Shown here one piece after another: positions 1 to 8,475 of a stretch of 64,000 nt of DNA; position 1 is the stretch's first letter; every line of letters starts with the position of its first letter. The position numbers and the translations under genes are program-made. Origin of the DNA: Bartonella tamiae Th239 (GTDB lineage Bacteria > Pseudomonadota > Alphaproteobacteria > Rhizobiales > Rhizobiaceae); assembly GCF_000278275.1 (NCBI RefSeq), contig NZ_JH725147.1:2136563-2200562 (forward strand). Reading direction: 5' to 3'. The notes under the pieces are model-generated. The model was not told the origin of the DNA and ran no database searches. It worked only from the letters and a program-made list of their open reading frames with translations.

Positions 1-456
1 TTAGCGGTCTCTCAGACAGATCTTGTAATAATTTGGGTTGGCTGCGCAGTGATTCTCGCCATAATTTTTTGCCTATGGCGTTCTCTTTTAACACTCACGA
101 TAAGTAGAGATATAGCCAAGGCTGAAAAAATGAAACCAGAGCAAACGCGCTTTATATTGATGCTTCTTTTGGCTATTATTATTGCAGTTTCAATCAATAT
201 TATTGGCATATTGCTCATTACAGCTTTGCTGATTATTCCAGCTGCGACAGCAAGGCGATTTGCCTCAACACCTGAAAAAATGGCTATATTTGCCATAATT
301 ATCGGCATAATAGGCACAGTTCTTGGACTCTATTCCTCGCTTCAATTTGATTCGCGTTCTGGTCCAAGTATCGTCGTAGCGCTTTTTTTGATATTTATGA
401 TAAGCCGATTTGTGTATACGCTTAAGGAGAAAACATTCTCATGGTTGAAAAATTAA
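1..456 (+). CDS. znuB: Zinc ABC transporter permease ZnuB, C-terminal part (5' end outside window)
   Basis: Membrane permease of the high-affinity zinc importer ZnuABC. The frame is open from base 1, so the gene is cut by the window edge and only about 151 C-terminal residues are visible. They form four hydrophobic segments separated by a short basic loop, including the stretch IIGILLITALLIIPAATAR that is typical of the ABC-3 (ZnuB/MntB) family close to the C-terminus. The 3' end overlaps zur by 16 bases, so permease and regulator are translationally linked; znuC presumably lies upstream. Zinc rather than manganese is inferred from the zur neighbour. Confidence 0.88.
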   Translation, partial: LAVSQTDLVIIWVGCAVILAIIFCLWRSLLTLTISRDIAKAEKMKPEQTRFILMLLLAIIIAVSINIIGILLITALLIIPAATARRFASTPEKMAIFAIIIGIIGTVLGLYSSLQFDSRSGPSIVVALFLIFMISRFVYTLKEKTFSWLKN

Positions 457-836
457 CACATAATCAAGCTTTAGTGTTATCCGTCTTGCAACAAGCACAG
501 GCTCCATTAAGTGCTTACACAATTTTAGACAAGCTGAGAGGCAAAGGATTTCGAGCGCCTTTACAAGTCTATCGTGCATTGGAAAAACTGGTTACAAACC
601 ATCATGTCCATCGATTAGAAAGTATCAATGCATTTATGGCTTGCAGCCATTTTGATCATGGTTGCCATGGTCTTGCAGCCTTTGCAATATGTGACGTATG
701 TGGAAATGCAGCCGAGATTGAAGATCAAAATCTTAGTCATCATATTCAAAATATGAGTGAAGAAATTGATTTTACCACACGACAAACAACTATAGAAATA
801 CGTGGCTTATGCGTAAACTGCTCTAAAAAAACATAA
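441..836 (+). CDS. zur: Zinc uptake regulator Zur (Fur family)
   Basis: Fur-family repressor, 131 residues, that senses zinc and represses zinc uptake genes. An N-terminal winged helix (about residues 5-60) is followed by the dimerisation domain. Metal sites are visible: a His cluster at 54-57 and around 70-76, and two Cys pairs, CDVC at 84-87 and CVNC at 124-127, which would hold the structural zinc. It starts inside the end of znuB, preceded by AAGGAG, so expression is coupled to the importer it should control. Zur is preferred over Fur or Mur because of the operon with znuB and the two CxxC motifs. Confidence 0.88.
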   Translation: MVEKLTHNQALVLSVLQQAQAPLSAYTILDKLRGKGFRAPLQVYRALEKLVTNHHVHRLESINAFMACSHFDHGCHGLAAFAICDVCGNAAEIEDQNLSHHIQNMSEEIDFTTRQTTIEIRGLCVNCSKKT

Positions 837-976
837 AATATGAATATTTTTTGAAAATAATGCAGGTCACTCTATATTTCCAACCAAGTATTTAAGAGAA
901 AATCTCAAAAACACTCATTTTAACTGTAATTTTCATATTGAAAACACCATAACACAGACTGATAGGATAAAAAATT

Positions 977-2158
977 TTGATCGCTGACTGGACATTTCCA
1001 ACGCAGATTATTTTAGGTAATGGTCGTGTATCGGCACTTGAGGGCTGGCTACAAAATAATAATCTTCATTCACTTATGATCATTACGGATCATAAATTAA
1101 CAACGACGACAATATTTAAAAAATTTTTACACCACATAGATAAAATGTCGATCGCATTTGGTGTCTTTTCTGATTTAAATGGAAGAGCTGATAAAGACGT
1201 ACTGGCTCGCAGTGTCGGTTTGTTTCAAGATGGAGGATTTGATAGTATCATTGCTTTTGGCGGCGGCTCAGTCATTGACCTTGCAAAATTAACGGCTTTA
1301 GTTCTTGTAAAAAAAGAAGCACCGAGTTATGTTTACCATACATCCCATATTTCCCAAAAACCCCCTGTTATTGTTATACCAACGCTTGCTGGCAGTGGTA
1401 CCGAGATACAAGAAACAGTCTATTTAAAATCAGACATTATTACAAATGAACAAAAAATAAGTGATGAACGGTTAAAACCTTCATTAGTCATTTATGATTC
1501 CGCCTTGACTTCAAAAGCCCCATCTTCACTTGCGGCGGGTGCGGGCATGAATGCTTTTGTAAATGCGATAGACAGTTGGTTTACTCCAGAATTTAATCCG
1601 CCTGCTGATGCTTTAGCCATCGAAACGATCCAACTTATTTTAAAGTATTTACCCATTACTATTCATGATCCTAACAATATTGAAGCACAAATGCATATAC
1701 AAACAGCGTCAATTTGTGGTGCAATGGCAGCAACAAAAGGTATCGGTCCAACAGCAGCCCTCGCCTATGCTATCAGCCATTATTATGACACCCAATTTGA
1801 TGTAACAGCGGCTGTTCTGTTGCCGCACGTACTCGCCTATTATCAATCGTCTAATCAGGAAAGATTAGAACTTCTAAATGAAAAACTGAGCATAAAAAAA
1901 GGTTTTAATGGATTAGCAAATATTTTGCTTGAATTGAGACAAAGCATTGGTATTCCATCAAAACTTAACCGTCTCGCTAAGGGACAAAAAATCAAACTTA
2001 AAGATAAAGCATTTATGAACAAACGCACACTTCAACTTATGAATAGTCAGGGACCTGGTATTCGTTTAACCAAAAAAGCAGTATCAGAAATTCTTCATGC
2101 AGCAATCATCGGCAAAATAAAACGCAACAATAGAACGATCACGCCACTTTCTGAATAG
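977..2158 (+). CDS. Iron-containing alcohol dehydrogenase family protein lacking the metal ligands
   Basis: A 393-residue protein of the group III (iron) alcohol dehydrogenase family, start TTG after TAGGAT. The NAD(P)-binding half is well kept: GGGSVID at 95-101 and TLAGSGTE at 136-143 (family form GGGS and TTAGTGSE). The C-terminal half still reads as family, with DALAIE at 211-216 and LLPHV at 281-285. The four metal ligands of the family (FucO Asp196, His200, His263, His277) align with Asn192, Asn196, Ala260 and Phe274, and the extra His267 position is Tyr264. The fold is probably intact but canonical Fe/Zn catalysis is unlikely. It lies 140 bases after zur on the same strand and its end overlaps the convergent GNAT gene by 20 bases. 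Substrate unknown. Confidence 0.8.
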   Translation: MIADWTFPTQIILGNGRVSALEGWLQNNNLHSLMIITDHKLTTTTIFKKFLHHIDKMSIAFGVFSDLNGRADKDVLARSVGLFQDGGFDSIIAFGGGSVIDLAKLTALVLVKKEAPSYVYHTSHISQKPPVIVIPTLAGSGTEIQETVYLKSDIITNEQKISDERLKPSLVIYDSALTSKAPSSLAAGAGMNAFVNAIDSWFTPEFNPPADALAIETIQLILKYLPITIHDPNNIEAQMHIQTASICGAMAATKGIGPTAALAYAISHYYDTQFDVTAAVLLPHVLAYYQSSNQERLELLNEKLSIKKGFNGLANILLELRQSIGIPSKLNRLAKGQKIKLKDKAFMNKRTLQLMNSQGPGIRLTKKAVSEILHAAIIGKIKRNNRTITPLSE

Positions 2159-2738
2159 ATTTTAGGTTTTTTTCTATCCGTTTTCCATTTGCTTTGAGAA
2201 TACCGTGACAGTTTTTTAGGTAACCTTGTATAAGCTCAAAAGCTTGAAAGCGCTCTTTTTCAAAAGGACCGGGCATAGAAAATTTATCTGTTAATGATGA
2301 ACAAAAACCAAAGCGTTGATAATAGGCTGGGTCCCCCACCAAAAAAATAACACCATGATGATTTGCTTTTGCTGTTAAAATGGCATGATGCATTAAAAAA
2401 CGACCCACGCCTTGCCCATTCAAAGATGGATGAACAGCAAGCGGTCCCAATAAAAGCCCTTTTTCTTGCTCATGCAAACCTTTGTTAAAACGAATATGCC
2501 ACAAACGTAATGTTGCAATAAGTGTCGTATTGTCATCTTTTACACTAAAGGCTAAATTTTGGGCAGGTAGGCGCCCCCGTCTTAACAATTCTGACGATTT
2601 AAGATGACGCGTGGATCCCATTGTCAAATCAAGTAAAGCCTCGCGTTGAGATTCATCATCTTTCACTTCAGGATAAAGATAATAAAATTGCCCTTGCGAA
2701 TAATGTATAATGCTTTGATCATCAACCATCATAGTCAA
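2139..2738 (-). CDS. GNAT family N-acetyltransferase
   Basis: A 199-residue acetyltransferase of the YhbS-like GNAT type. Acetyl-CoA binding motif A is visible as LGPLAVHPSLNGQGVGRFLM (about residues 97-116), followed by the motif B region with YYQRFGF near 160-166. The substrate cannot be read; position directly behind ornithine decarboxylase suggests ornithine, a polyamine or another small amine, but this is inference. The start ATG at 2738 has a GAGGA ribosome site that sits right after a strong intergenic hairpin (2748-2780). The 3' end overlaps the convergent dehydrogenase gene. Confidence 0.8.
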   Translation of the reverse strand: MTMMVDDQSIIHYSQGQFYYLYPEVKDDESQREALLDLTMGSTRHLKSSELLRRGRLPAQNLAFSVKDDNTTLIATLRLWHIRFNKGLHEQEKGLLLGPLAVHPSLNGQGVGRFLMHHAILTAKANHHGVIFLVGDPAYYQRFGFCSSLTDKFSMPGPFEKERFQAFELIQGYLKNCHGILKANGKRIEKNLKSIQKVA

Positions 2739-2747
2739 TCCTCATCA

Positions 2748-2780
2748 CCTTTGCCCATGCATTCTATGCATGAGCAAAGG
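2748..2780. promoter_or_regulatory. Hairpin between ornithine decarboxylase and GNAT genes
   Basis: CCTTTGC at 2748-2754 and GCAAAGG at 2774-2780 enclose CATGCAT (2756-2762), loop TCT, ATGCATG (2766-2772). This gives 14 base pairs with a single mismatch. No T-run follows on either strand, so it is not a classic terminator. In the minus-strand mRNA it ends about ten bases before the ribosome site of the GNAT gene, so it may set mRNA stability or the ratio of the two products. Confidence 0.55.
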
Positions 2781-2812
2781 CTTGCAAATTAAAAATTTAA
2801 AAGCAGACTTTT

Positions 2813-3946
2813 TTAGATGACATAAGAACGTAGAGGTTCAAATCCATTAAAGGCAACAGAAGCATAAGTTGTGGTATAAGCGCCTGTTCCAAGAATAAGA
2901 AGTTCATCCCCTACACTTAAAGATATTGGTAATGGATAAGGTGTTTTTTCATACATCACATCAGCGGAGTCACATGTGGGACCAGCAAGTACACAAGGTT
3001 CCATAATATCATGATCACGCGTCGTTTCAATCGGATAACGAATAGCCTCATCCATTGTTTCAATCAGACCGTTAAATTTACCCACATCAAGATAAACCCA
3101 ACGTTTCGTATCAGTGTCTGATTTTTTAGAAATTAAAATAACTTCACTGCGAATGACACCTGCATTTCCAACCATGCCACGACCAGGTTCAATAATGGTT
3201 TCAGGAAGACGATTGCCAAAATATTTGCTCAAAGATTCAAAAATCGCAACACCATAAGCCTGCGCTGTAGGCACATCTTTAAGGTATCGCGTTGGAAACC
3301 CACCGCCCATATTGACCAATTTTAATATGATACCTTCCTTAGCCAAAGTTTCAAAAACTTTTGATGAGTCACTCAAAGCTCGATCCCATGCATCAAGATT
3401 GGTCTGTTGTGAACCAACATGGAAGGAAACCCCATAAGCATGTAAACCAAGATTGTGGGCATGACGCAAAACATCGATGGCCATATCAGGAACACAACCA
3501 AACTTGCGTGATAATGGCCATTCGGCACCTTCGCCATCTGTTAAAACACGGCAAAAAACACGTGTTCCAGGAGCCGCACGTGCAACTTTTTCCACTTCTT
3601 CAATACAATCAACTGCATAAAGCGAAATCCCTAAAGCATAAGCGCGTGCAATATCACTTTCCTTTTTAATAGTATTACCAAATGAAACACGATCAGGTGT
3701 TGCACCTGCTTCAAGTGCCATTTCTATCTCTGCAACGGAAGCTGTATCAAAGGACGCCCCCATTGAAACAAGTAGCCGCAAAATTTCTGGCGCAGGATTT
3801 GCTTTTACTGCATAAAAAATACGCGATTGTGGTAGTGCTTTTTGGAAAGCGTCATAATTATCGCGCACAATATCAAGGTCCAAAATCATGCATGGACCTT
3901 CAGGACGGCGTGTTGCAAGGAAATCACGAATACGTTGTGTTGCCAT
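2813..3946 (-). CDS. Ornithine decarboxylase, type III PLP fold
   Basis: Pyridoxal-phosphate enzyme, 377 residues, converting ornithine (possibly also lysine) to putrescine, the first step of polyamine synthesis. Motifs in order: PLP lysine in FYAVKANP (Lys48), SFHVGSQ with His176, GGGFP at 214-218, EPGRG at 253-257, and the active-site GPTCDSADV with Cys325. This matches eukaryotic-like and alphaproteobacterial ODC/LDC rather than the large bacterial SpeC/SpeF fold or LysA. The ATG at 3946 is chosen over an upstream in-frame start because AGGAG sits at the right distance. A long structured leader precedes it and a GNAT gene follows. Confidence 0.9.
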   Translation of the reverse strand: MATQRIRDFLATRRPEGPCMILDLDIVRDNYDAFQKALPQSRIFYAVKANPAPEILRLLVSMGASFDTASVAEIEMALEAGATPDRVSFGNTIKKESDIARAYALGISLYAVDCIEEVEKVARAAPGTRVFCRVLTDGEGAEWPLSRKFGCVPDMAIDVLRHAHNLGLHAYGVSFHVGSQQTNLDAWDRALSDSSKVFETLAKEGIILKLVNMGGGFPTRYLKDVPTAQAYGVAIFESLSKYFGNRLPETIIEPGRGMVGNAGVIRSEVILISKKSDTDTKRWVYLDVGKFNGLIETMDEAIRYPIETTRDHDIMEPCVLAGPTCDSADVMYEKTPYPLPISLSVGDELLILGTGAYTTTYASVAFNGFEPLRSYVI

Positions 3947-4046
3947 TTCGATACTCCTAAGGAAACATATGTTTCCACATTCTATGGCTGCCATATTTTT
4001 ATATGATCAACCAAAGGACAAAGTGCAAATCCCTATCACGCATTAA

Positions 4047-4378
4047 CCAGTTATTGGAGTGACCGATCAATTCATGCATAAGGTCTGCGGCGAAGGAACA
4101 GCGCGATAAACGCATTGTTCGGCTTTGTCTGCCTTTTTGATTGGAAATACGAAAACCGTTTCCGCACGAAAGGCAATGAGGTGTGCCTCTTCAGTAATCT
4201 CGGCGGTTGGAAGGCCGAAAGACACCAGAAAGGCCCGCACCGTCGTTGCTTCAGGATGTTCTCACTCTTACGATTGGTCGTAAGAATGACTAGAATCACT
4301 ACCAGGTACCTTACCGAATCCCTCACCATTAGAGGATCGGCGTACATCCACAGGCACGTGCGACTTTGGGCAAATGGG
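4047..4378 (-). ncRNA. speF-like structured leader RNA of the ornithine decarboxylase gene
   Basis: The region upstream of the ODC start is clearly richer in GC than its surroundings and full of inverted repeats on the minus strand: a perfect 8-bp stem TCTTACGA/TCGTAAGA at 4266-4285 with a 4-base loop, a GCGG...CCGC stem enclosing a GGCC pair, and an ATCCTC/GAGGGAT pairing. Its position fits the speF RNA motif described upstream of alphaproteobacterial ODC genes (established knowledge; not searched here). One frame stays open through the leader and ends at TGA 4072-4074 with the basic tail LRRRPYA. Boundaries are approximate: the 5' end is placed just after the predicted promoter. Confidence 0.65.
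4072..4176 (-). CDS. Possible Arg-rich leader peptide inside the ODC leader
   Basis: A candidate 34-codon ORF starting at TTG 4176, about ten bases after GAGG, and ending at TGA 4072. It is rich in basic residues and ends FLRRRPYA. The same frame is open further upstream to an ATG at 4347 (91 codons), so the start is uncertain and translation unproven. Enteric ODC genes use a short arrest peptide (SpeFL) that senses ornithine; a parallel role here is inference from position only, with no sequence similarity claimed. Confidence 0.3.
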   Translation of the reverse strand: MPFVRKRFSYFQSKRQTKPNNAFIALFLRRRPYA

Positions 4379-4407
4379 CATATAAGGCTAACATCGTAAA
4401 ATTTCAA
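4379..4407 (-). promoter_or_regulatory. Likely sigma-70 promoter of the ODC leader
   Basis: On the minus strand TTGAAA (4407-4402) and TATATG (4384-4379) are separated by exactly 17 bases. Transcription would begin near 4371, just before the structured leader. Read by eye against the -35/-10 consensus. Confidence 0.5.
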
Positions 4408-4518
4408 CTTTTTTTTTACTTTTTTTTTATTTTTTTATTTCCTAAATCATTTCTTATGCGCAAAAGTCACATTTGCCATAGTATAACTTAAAATATTAAT
4501 TGAGATAGGAATGTCATT

Positions 4519-5460
4519 TTGGGCTTATTGACAAGAATGCACGCATTTGTTGATGTTGTAGAAGCAGAAGGATTTTCAGCTGCTGGGCGAAAAACACATA
4601 AATCAAAAGCACTTTTGTCAAAACATGTAAGAGAATTGGAAGACGAACTTGGTGTTTTATTATTAAATAGAACAACGCGACAACTTTCTTTAACAGAAGC
4701 TGGACATAGCTATTATTTACGCGCTCTTGAGATTTTAAAAGAACTCGATGATCTTCAAGATAGTATCACACAATATAACGCTGTCGCACATGGTCGCATT
4801 AAAATTAGTGCATCGCGCACATTTGCCGATGCACCTATTGGCAAATCGCTTGTTGATTTTCTTGTTGCACATCCAAAAGTTCATCTTGAAATTCATCTTG
4901 ATGATCGATTTGTCGACCTAGTTGATGAAGGTTTTGATTTAGGAATACGTTTTACAAGAATGGAAGATTCGTCTTTAATTGCCCGCCGATTAACCAATAT
5001 TACATCAGTTGTGGTCACATCACCTGAACTTTTAAAACGAACAGGTATCCCACTTAAACCACAAGATTTGCGAGGAATGCCCTGTTTGATTGATCGTAAT
5101 AATCGAAGTTATAACAACTGGACTTTTATGAACAAAGATGGAAGTATTTTTTCAATACCTATTTCTGGTCCCATGGAAGTCAATGGCCCAATCATCACAA
5201 GAACTGCCGCCATTGCAGGCATTGGTTTTGCGCGTATGCCTCATTTTGTTGCAGCTGAGGAAATTCAAAAGGGAAGACTGGTATCGGTTCTTGATGATTA
5301 TACAATTAAAGATACAGGCGTTTATGCCGTTTATCCGCATCGTCGATATTTGCCCGCAAAAGTTAGATTTCTTGTCGACTACCTCGTCCAATGGTTCAAA
5401 ATATATGATAAAAGGCCGGTTCAAGATCTCGCCATTGAACAATCAAAAAATTACGATTGA
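4519..5460 (+). CDS. LysR family transcriptional regulator
   Basis: A 313-residue LysR regulator. The N-terminal helix-turn-helix spans about residues 1-65, with the family pattern MHAFVDVVEAEGFSAAG followed by LSKHVRELEDELGVLLLNRTTR and LTEAG. The rest is the periplasmic-binding-protein-like effector domain. The start is taken as TTG 4519, since the ATG at 4511 runs into a stop within seven codons; AGATAGGA lies upstream. It is transcribed away from the ODC leader, from a very T-rich spacer, so ODC control is possible, but no operator can be defined. Effector unknown. Confidence 0.85.
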   Translation: MGLLTRMHAFVDVVEAEGFSAAGRKTHKSKALLSKHVRELEDELGVLLLNRTTRQLSLTEAGHSYYLRALEILKELDDLQDSITQYNAVAHGRIKISASRTFADAPIGKSLVDFLVAHPKVHLEIHLDDRFVDLVDEGFDLGIRFTRMEDSSLIARRLTNITSVVVTSPELLKRTGIPLKPQDLRGMPCLIDRNNRSYNNWTFMNKDGSIFSIPISGPMEVNGPIITRTAAIAGIGFARMPHFVAAEEIQKGRLVSVLDDYTIKDTGVYAVYPHRRYLPAKVRFLVDYLVQWFKIYDKRPVQDLAIEQSKNYD

Positions 5461-5662
5461 TAACTTAATTTCAACACTGCTTTATTTCAGAATCATAGCA
5501 TTTTACATATTTGGATGAATAAACGAGCGTTTAAAAACAGATTATATTAAACAGTATTATGTTTTTAAAACATTCTACTAAAAATCAATAATTTAAATAA
5601 TTTTATATTTTTTACAAACAAACCAATATATTATTTTTTTCATATCACATCTATCATTACAA

Positions 5663-5697
5663 AATGATGGCTGAAATGATTTCAATCAACCATCATT
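5663..5697 (-). terminator. Rho-independent terminator after the DUF533 gene
   Basis: In the minus direction AATGATGGTTGA pairs with TCAGCCATCATT (12 pairs, one G-U) around an 11-base loop, followed by TTTTGT. It lies 9 bases after the stop codon of the gene ending at 5706. Confidence 0.6.
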
Positions 5698-5705
5698 ATA
5701 AAACA

Positions 5706-6338
5706 CTATTTTTTCATTGCTTGTTCAATGTGGTCAAGAAGATCAGCAGGCAAAGACAATTTTTGTGTTAATTGATTTAAATAATCACGCTCTTTTGGCT
5801 TATCAGGATCCAGTGCCATTCTTGATGCCACATAAAGTTCAGTCTTTTGTGTATCCGTTTGAACATCATGAACGAGCGCATCAAGATCGACAGGTTTTTC
5901 AAGCTCTGTAATAAGAAATTGGCTTGTTTGCTTATCCAAATTCATCTCAGAAATTTTTTCTTGAATGAGTTGTTGCTCACTTTCATCAACACGACCATCC
6001 GCTTTGGCCGCTTGTATCATGGCTCGAATAAGCGTTAAAGAAAACGCCTCATTTTGATTATTCCCACTTTTATCTTCGACACATGTATTTGATTGTTGTC
6101 CTGATTGTTGTTGATAATTTTTTAAAGCATCAAAAGCGACACTTGCAATCGCAGTTAACCCTCCCCCTTTTATTAAATTTTCAAAAATGTTCCCTTTGTT
6201 TTGACTGCCAAAGAAACTACCGATAAAATCACCAACCGAAAACTGGGACATAGTGCTTTGTGCCTCTTTTTTTTGATCTGAGACACCAGAATCTTGCGAC
6301 TTTAAAAGATCTGAAAAAATTTTTTTTGCGTCCAACAT
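5706..6338 (-). CDS. DUF533 / TerB-like protein
   Basis: A 210-residue protein of the DUF533 (YebE-like) group. The N-terminal half holds a Gly-rich hydrophobic stretch (GGGLTAIASVAFDALKNY, about 58-75) that may touch the membrane, then a Gln/Asn-rich linker. The C-terminal half carries the TerB-like acidic helices: LIRAMIQAAKADGRVDESE (about 103-121) and ELYVASRMALDPDKPKERDYL near 168-188. TerB folds are linked to tellurite resistance and metal or envelope stress, but the role of DUF533 proteins is not established. Monocistronic with its own terminator. Confidence 0.75.
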   Translation of the reverse strand: MLDAKKIFSDLLKSQDSGVSDQKKEAQSTMSQFSVGDFIGSFFGSQNKGNIFENLIKGGGLTAIASVAFDALKNYQQQSGQQSNTCVEDKSGNNQNEAFSLTLIRAMIQAAKADGRVDESEQQLIQEKISEMNLDKQTSQFLITELEKPVDLDALVHDVQTDTQKTELYVASRMALDPDKPKERDYLNQLTQKLSLPADLLDHIEQAMKK

Positions 6339-6481
6339 GCCTATTCTCCTCTTTAAATTAATTCATCATTACACTTGAGAATAATAAAAATAGATCAAAA
6401 ATGATATGAGGCAAATTGTAGTGAGTATTTTTAATATTTATGATGTCACATTCACGCTTACTAAGAAGCAGCATGTATTCA

Positions 6482-7399
6482 TCAATGGCCGATATGTGGT
6501 CCTTGCCCTCGACTGCGTGCCAACTTAAGCTGCAAATTACGCTCACGAAAACGCTTGCGATCTTCATCACTGCGTTCATCATAGCATGCTTGACAAGACA
6601 CACCTTCTTCAAAATGCGCTTTTTGCTTATCATCAGGTGTTAACGGACGGCGACAAGCACGGCAAAGCTCCAATCCACCTTCTTCAAGTCCATGACCGAC
6701 AGAAACCCTTTCATCAAAAACAAAACATTCCCCTTTCCAAAGACTGTTTTCTTTTGGGATTTCTTCTAAATATTTTAATATACCACCTTTAAGATGATAA
6801 ACCTCATCATACCCCAGTCCACGCACATAAGCTGTCGATTTTTCACAACGAATACCGCCTGTGCAAAACATAGCGATTTTACGTTTTTTCTTTAATTCAC
6901 CTTCATGATCACCGATCCATTTTGGAAAATCTCTAAAGGTTTTAATATCAGGATCAACCGCGCCTTCAAATGTACCAAGCGAATACTCATAATCATTGCG
7001 CGTATCAATCACAATGGTATCGTCATCACAAATAAGCTCATTCCATTGTTGCGGTGAAACATAGGTTCCAACAACTTTTAAAGGATCAACATCCTCAACA
7101 CCCATTGTAACGATCTCTTTTTTTAGACGAACTTTCAGGCGTCGAAAGGGCATTTCGGTCGCAGTTGAATATTTAAGCTCAGGATTGCTTAATTCAGGCT
7201 GTGCCAAGATAAAATCAACTAATCTAGCGATGCCATCTTTACTACCAGCAACTGTTCCATTGATTCCCTCATGGGCAAGAAGCAAAGTTCCTTTGATTTT
7301 TTCACTTATGCATAGTAAACGCAAAGGCTCTTGTAACGCGCGGTAGCGTTCCAAACGGGCAAAACAATAAAGGGCAGCAACTGTAAATTTTTGTTCCAT
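6482..7399 (-). CDS. trhO: tRNA uridine-34 hydroxylase TrhO (rhodanese family)
   Basis: A 305-residue protein of the YceA/TrhO family, which makes 5-hydroxyuridine at tRNA position 34 without oxygen-dependent CmoB chemistry. An N-terminal acylphosphatase-like domain (about 1-100) precedes a rhodanese domain with [11 protein letters not shown] (132-142) and the catalytic loop CTGGIRCEK (Cys179, Cys185). The C-terminus adds CRAC and CQAC pairs that could bind a metal. Length and motif order match the family. It stands alone, divergent from eda. Confidence 0.9.
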   Translation of the reverse strand: MEQKFTVAALYCFARLERYRALQEPLRLLCISEKIKGTLLLAHEGINGTVAGSKDGIARLVDFILAQPELSNPELKYSTATEMPFRRLKVRLKKEIVTMGVEDVDPLKVVGTYVSPQQWNELICDDDTIVIDTRNDYEYSLGTFEGAVDPDIKTFRDFPKWIGDHEGELKKKRKIAMFCTGGIRCEKSTAYVRGLGYDEVYHLKGGILKYLEEIPKENSLWKGECFVFDERVSVGHGLEEGGLELCRACRRPLTPDDKQKAHFEEGVSCQACYDERSDEDRKRFRERNLQLKLARSRGQGPHIGH

Positions 7400-7512
7400 A
7401 GCTCCAAATACCGCGCTTTGATCTTTTTTTCAAGAAGATTTCACATGGCTCTTTCATATCTGTTATGAAATGCTTATAATAAGTTACAATGGTGTATGAA
7501 GGAGATCAAGCA

Positions 7513-8145
7513 ATGGCACAAAAAACTGAACAGCTACTCCCTATATTGGAAGGTCAAACTGTTATTCCTGTTCTTTTAGTTGATGCAGTTGAAGATGCTG
7601 TTCCTTTAGCACGTGCCTTAGCAAAAGGTGGATTAAAAGCTATTGAAGTCACTTTACGAACACCTGTAGCACTTGATGCAATTAGAGATATTGCGGAAAA
7701 TGTAGAAGAAGCCATTGTTGGAGCTGGAACAGTCTTAAATATTGATCATTTTGAAGCAGCACAAATTGCTGGTGCAAAATTCATTGTAAGTCCTGGTCTC
7801 ACTGGTGAATTGATTGATATTGCTGAAGACAGTCATATTCCTTTATTACCAGGCGCAATCACACCCAGTGAAATTATGGCCGCTTTAGAAGAAGGGTATA
7901 ATTATCTTAAATTTTTCCCTGCAGAAGCAGCTGGAGGTATCAATTTTGTTAAATCACTTGCCTCGCCTTTCGGCCAGGTAAAATTTTGCCCTACAGGTGG
8001 CATTTCTCAAAATAATGCAAAAGAATGGCTCAATATGGATAATGTTGTTTGTGTTGGTGGGTCTTGGATTGCACCTAAAGAGCTCACTCAAACAAAAAAT
8101 TGGGAAGCAATAACAAAACTGGCAAAAGAAGCGAATAGTCTTTAA
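7513..8145 (+). CDS. eda: 2-keto-3-deoxy-6-phosphogluconate aldolase
   Basis: KDPG aldolase, 210 residues, splitting KDPG into pyruvate and glyceraldehyde-3-phosphate in the Entner-Doudoroff route; the class I family also cleaves 4-hydroxy-2-oxoglutarate. The Schiff-base lysine is in YNYLKFFPAE (Lys133) and Glu45 sits in IEVTLRT; GAGTV (71-75) and PGAITPSE (113-120) are the usual phosphate and substrate loops. The ATG at 7513 is preferred over an upstream ATG at 7489 because GGAG lies nine bases before it. No edd gene is adjacent in this window. Confidence 0.9.
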   Translation: MAQKTEQLLPILEGQTVIPVLLVDAVEDAVPLARALAKGGLKAIEVTLRTPVALDAIRDIAENVEEAIVGAGTVLNIDHFEAAQIAGAKFIVSPGLTGELIDIAEDSHIPLLPGAITPSEIMAALEEGYNYLKFFPAEAAGGINFVKSLASPFGQVKFCPTGGISQNNAKEWLNMDNVVCVGGSWIAPKELTQTKNWEAITKLAKEANSL

Positions 8146-8475
8146 ATAAAGACTGAAAATCGTATAAAATCATAAAAATTTCTATCATTGAAATAATGTG
8201 AAGTTATATTCAAAATATAGGCTCAGTTGGATAAAAATAAGATAGCTTTTCGTTAAACTATCTTAAAATAATTATTATATTAAAATTATCATGACATAGT
8301 CTTATGCACATCTTATATATAAAAAGCACACGATACTTGATTTCTTTAATATTAAGTAAATCTTAAAATATGAGAAAAATTTTTGTGAAATTTACGTGTG
8401 ATTAGCTTAAACTATTTTGCCCCTCTATTGGTCACACCAAATTAAGATAAAATCACAAAATATTCGCTTATAAGA
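8146..8475. other. Intergenic region, no feature seen
   Basis: AT-rich spacer of 330 bases between the convergent eda and fpr genes. I see no ORF with a ribosome site, no tRNA and no strong terminator hairpin on either strand. Confidence 0.5.

Noticed and set aside
4115..4399. 94-codon plus-strand ORF across the ODC leader
   Set aside because: It is the complement of the structured minus-strand leader, with no ribosome site or motif; its openness reflects the base composition of the RNA.
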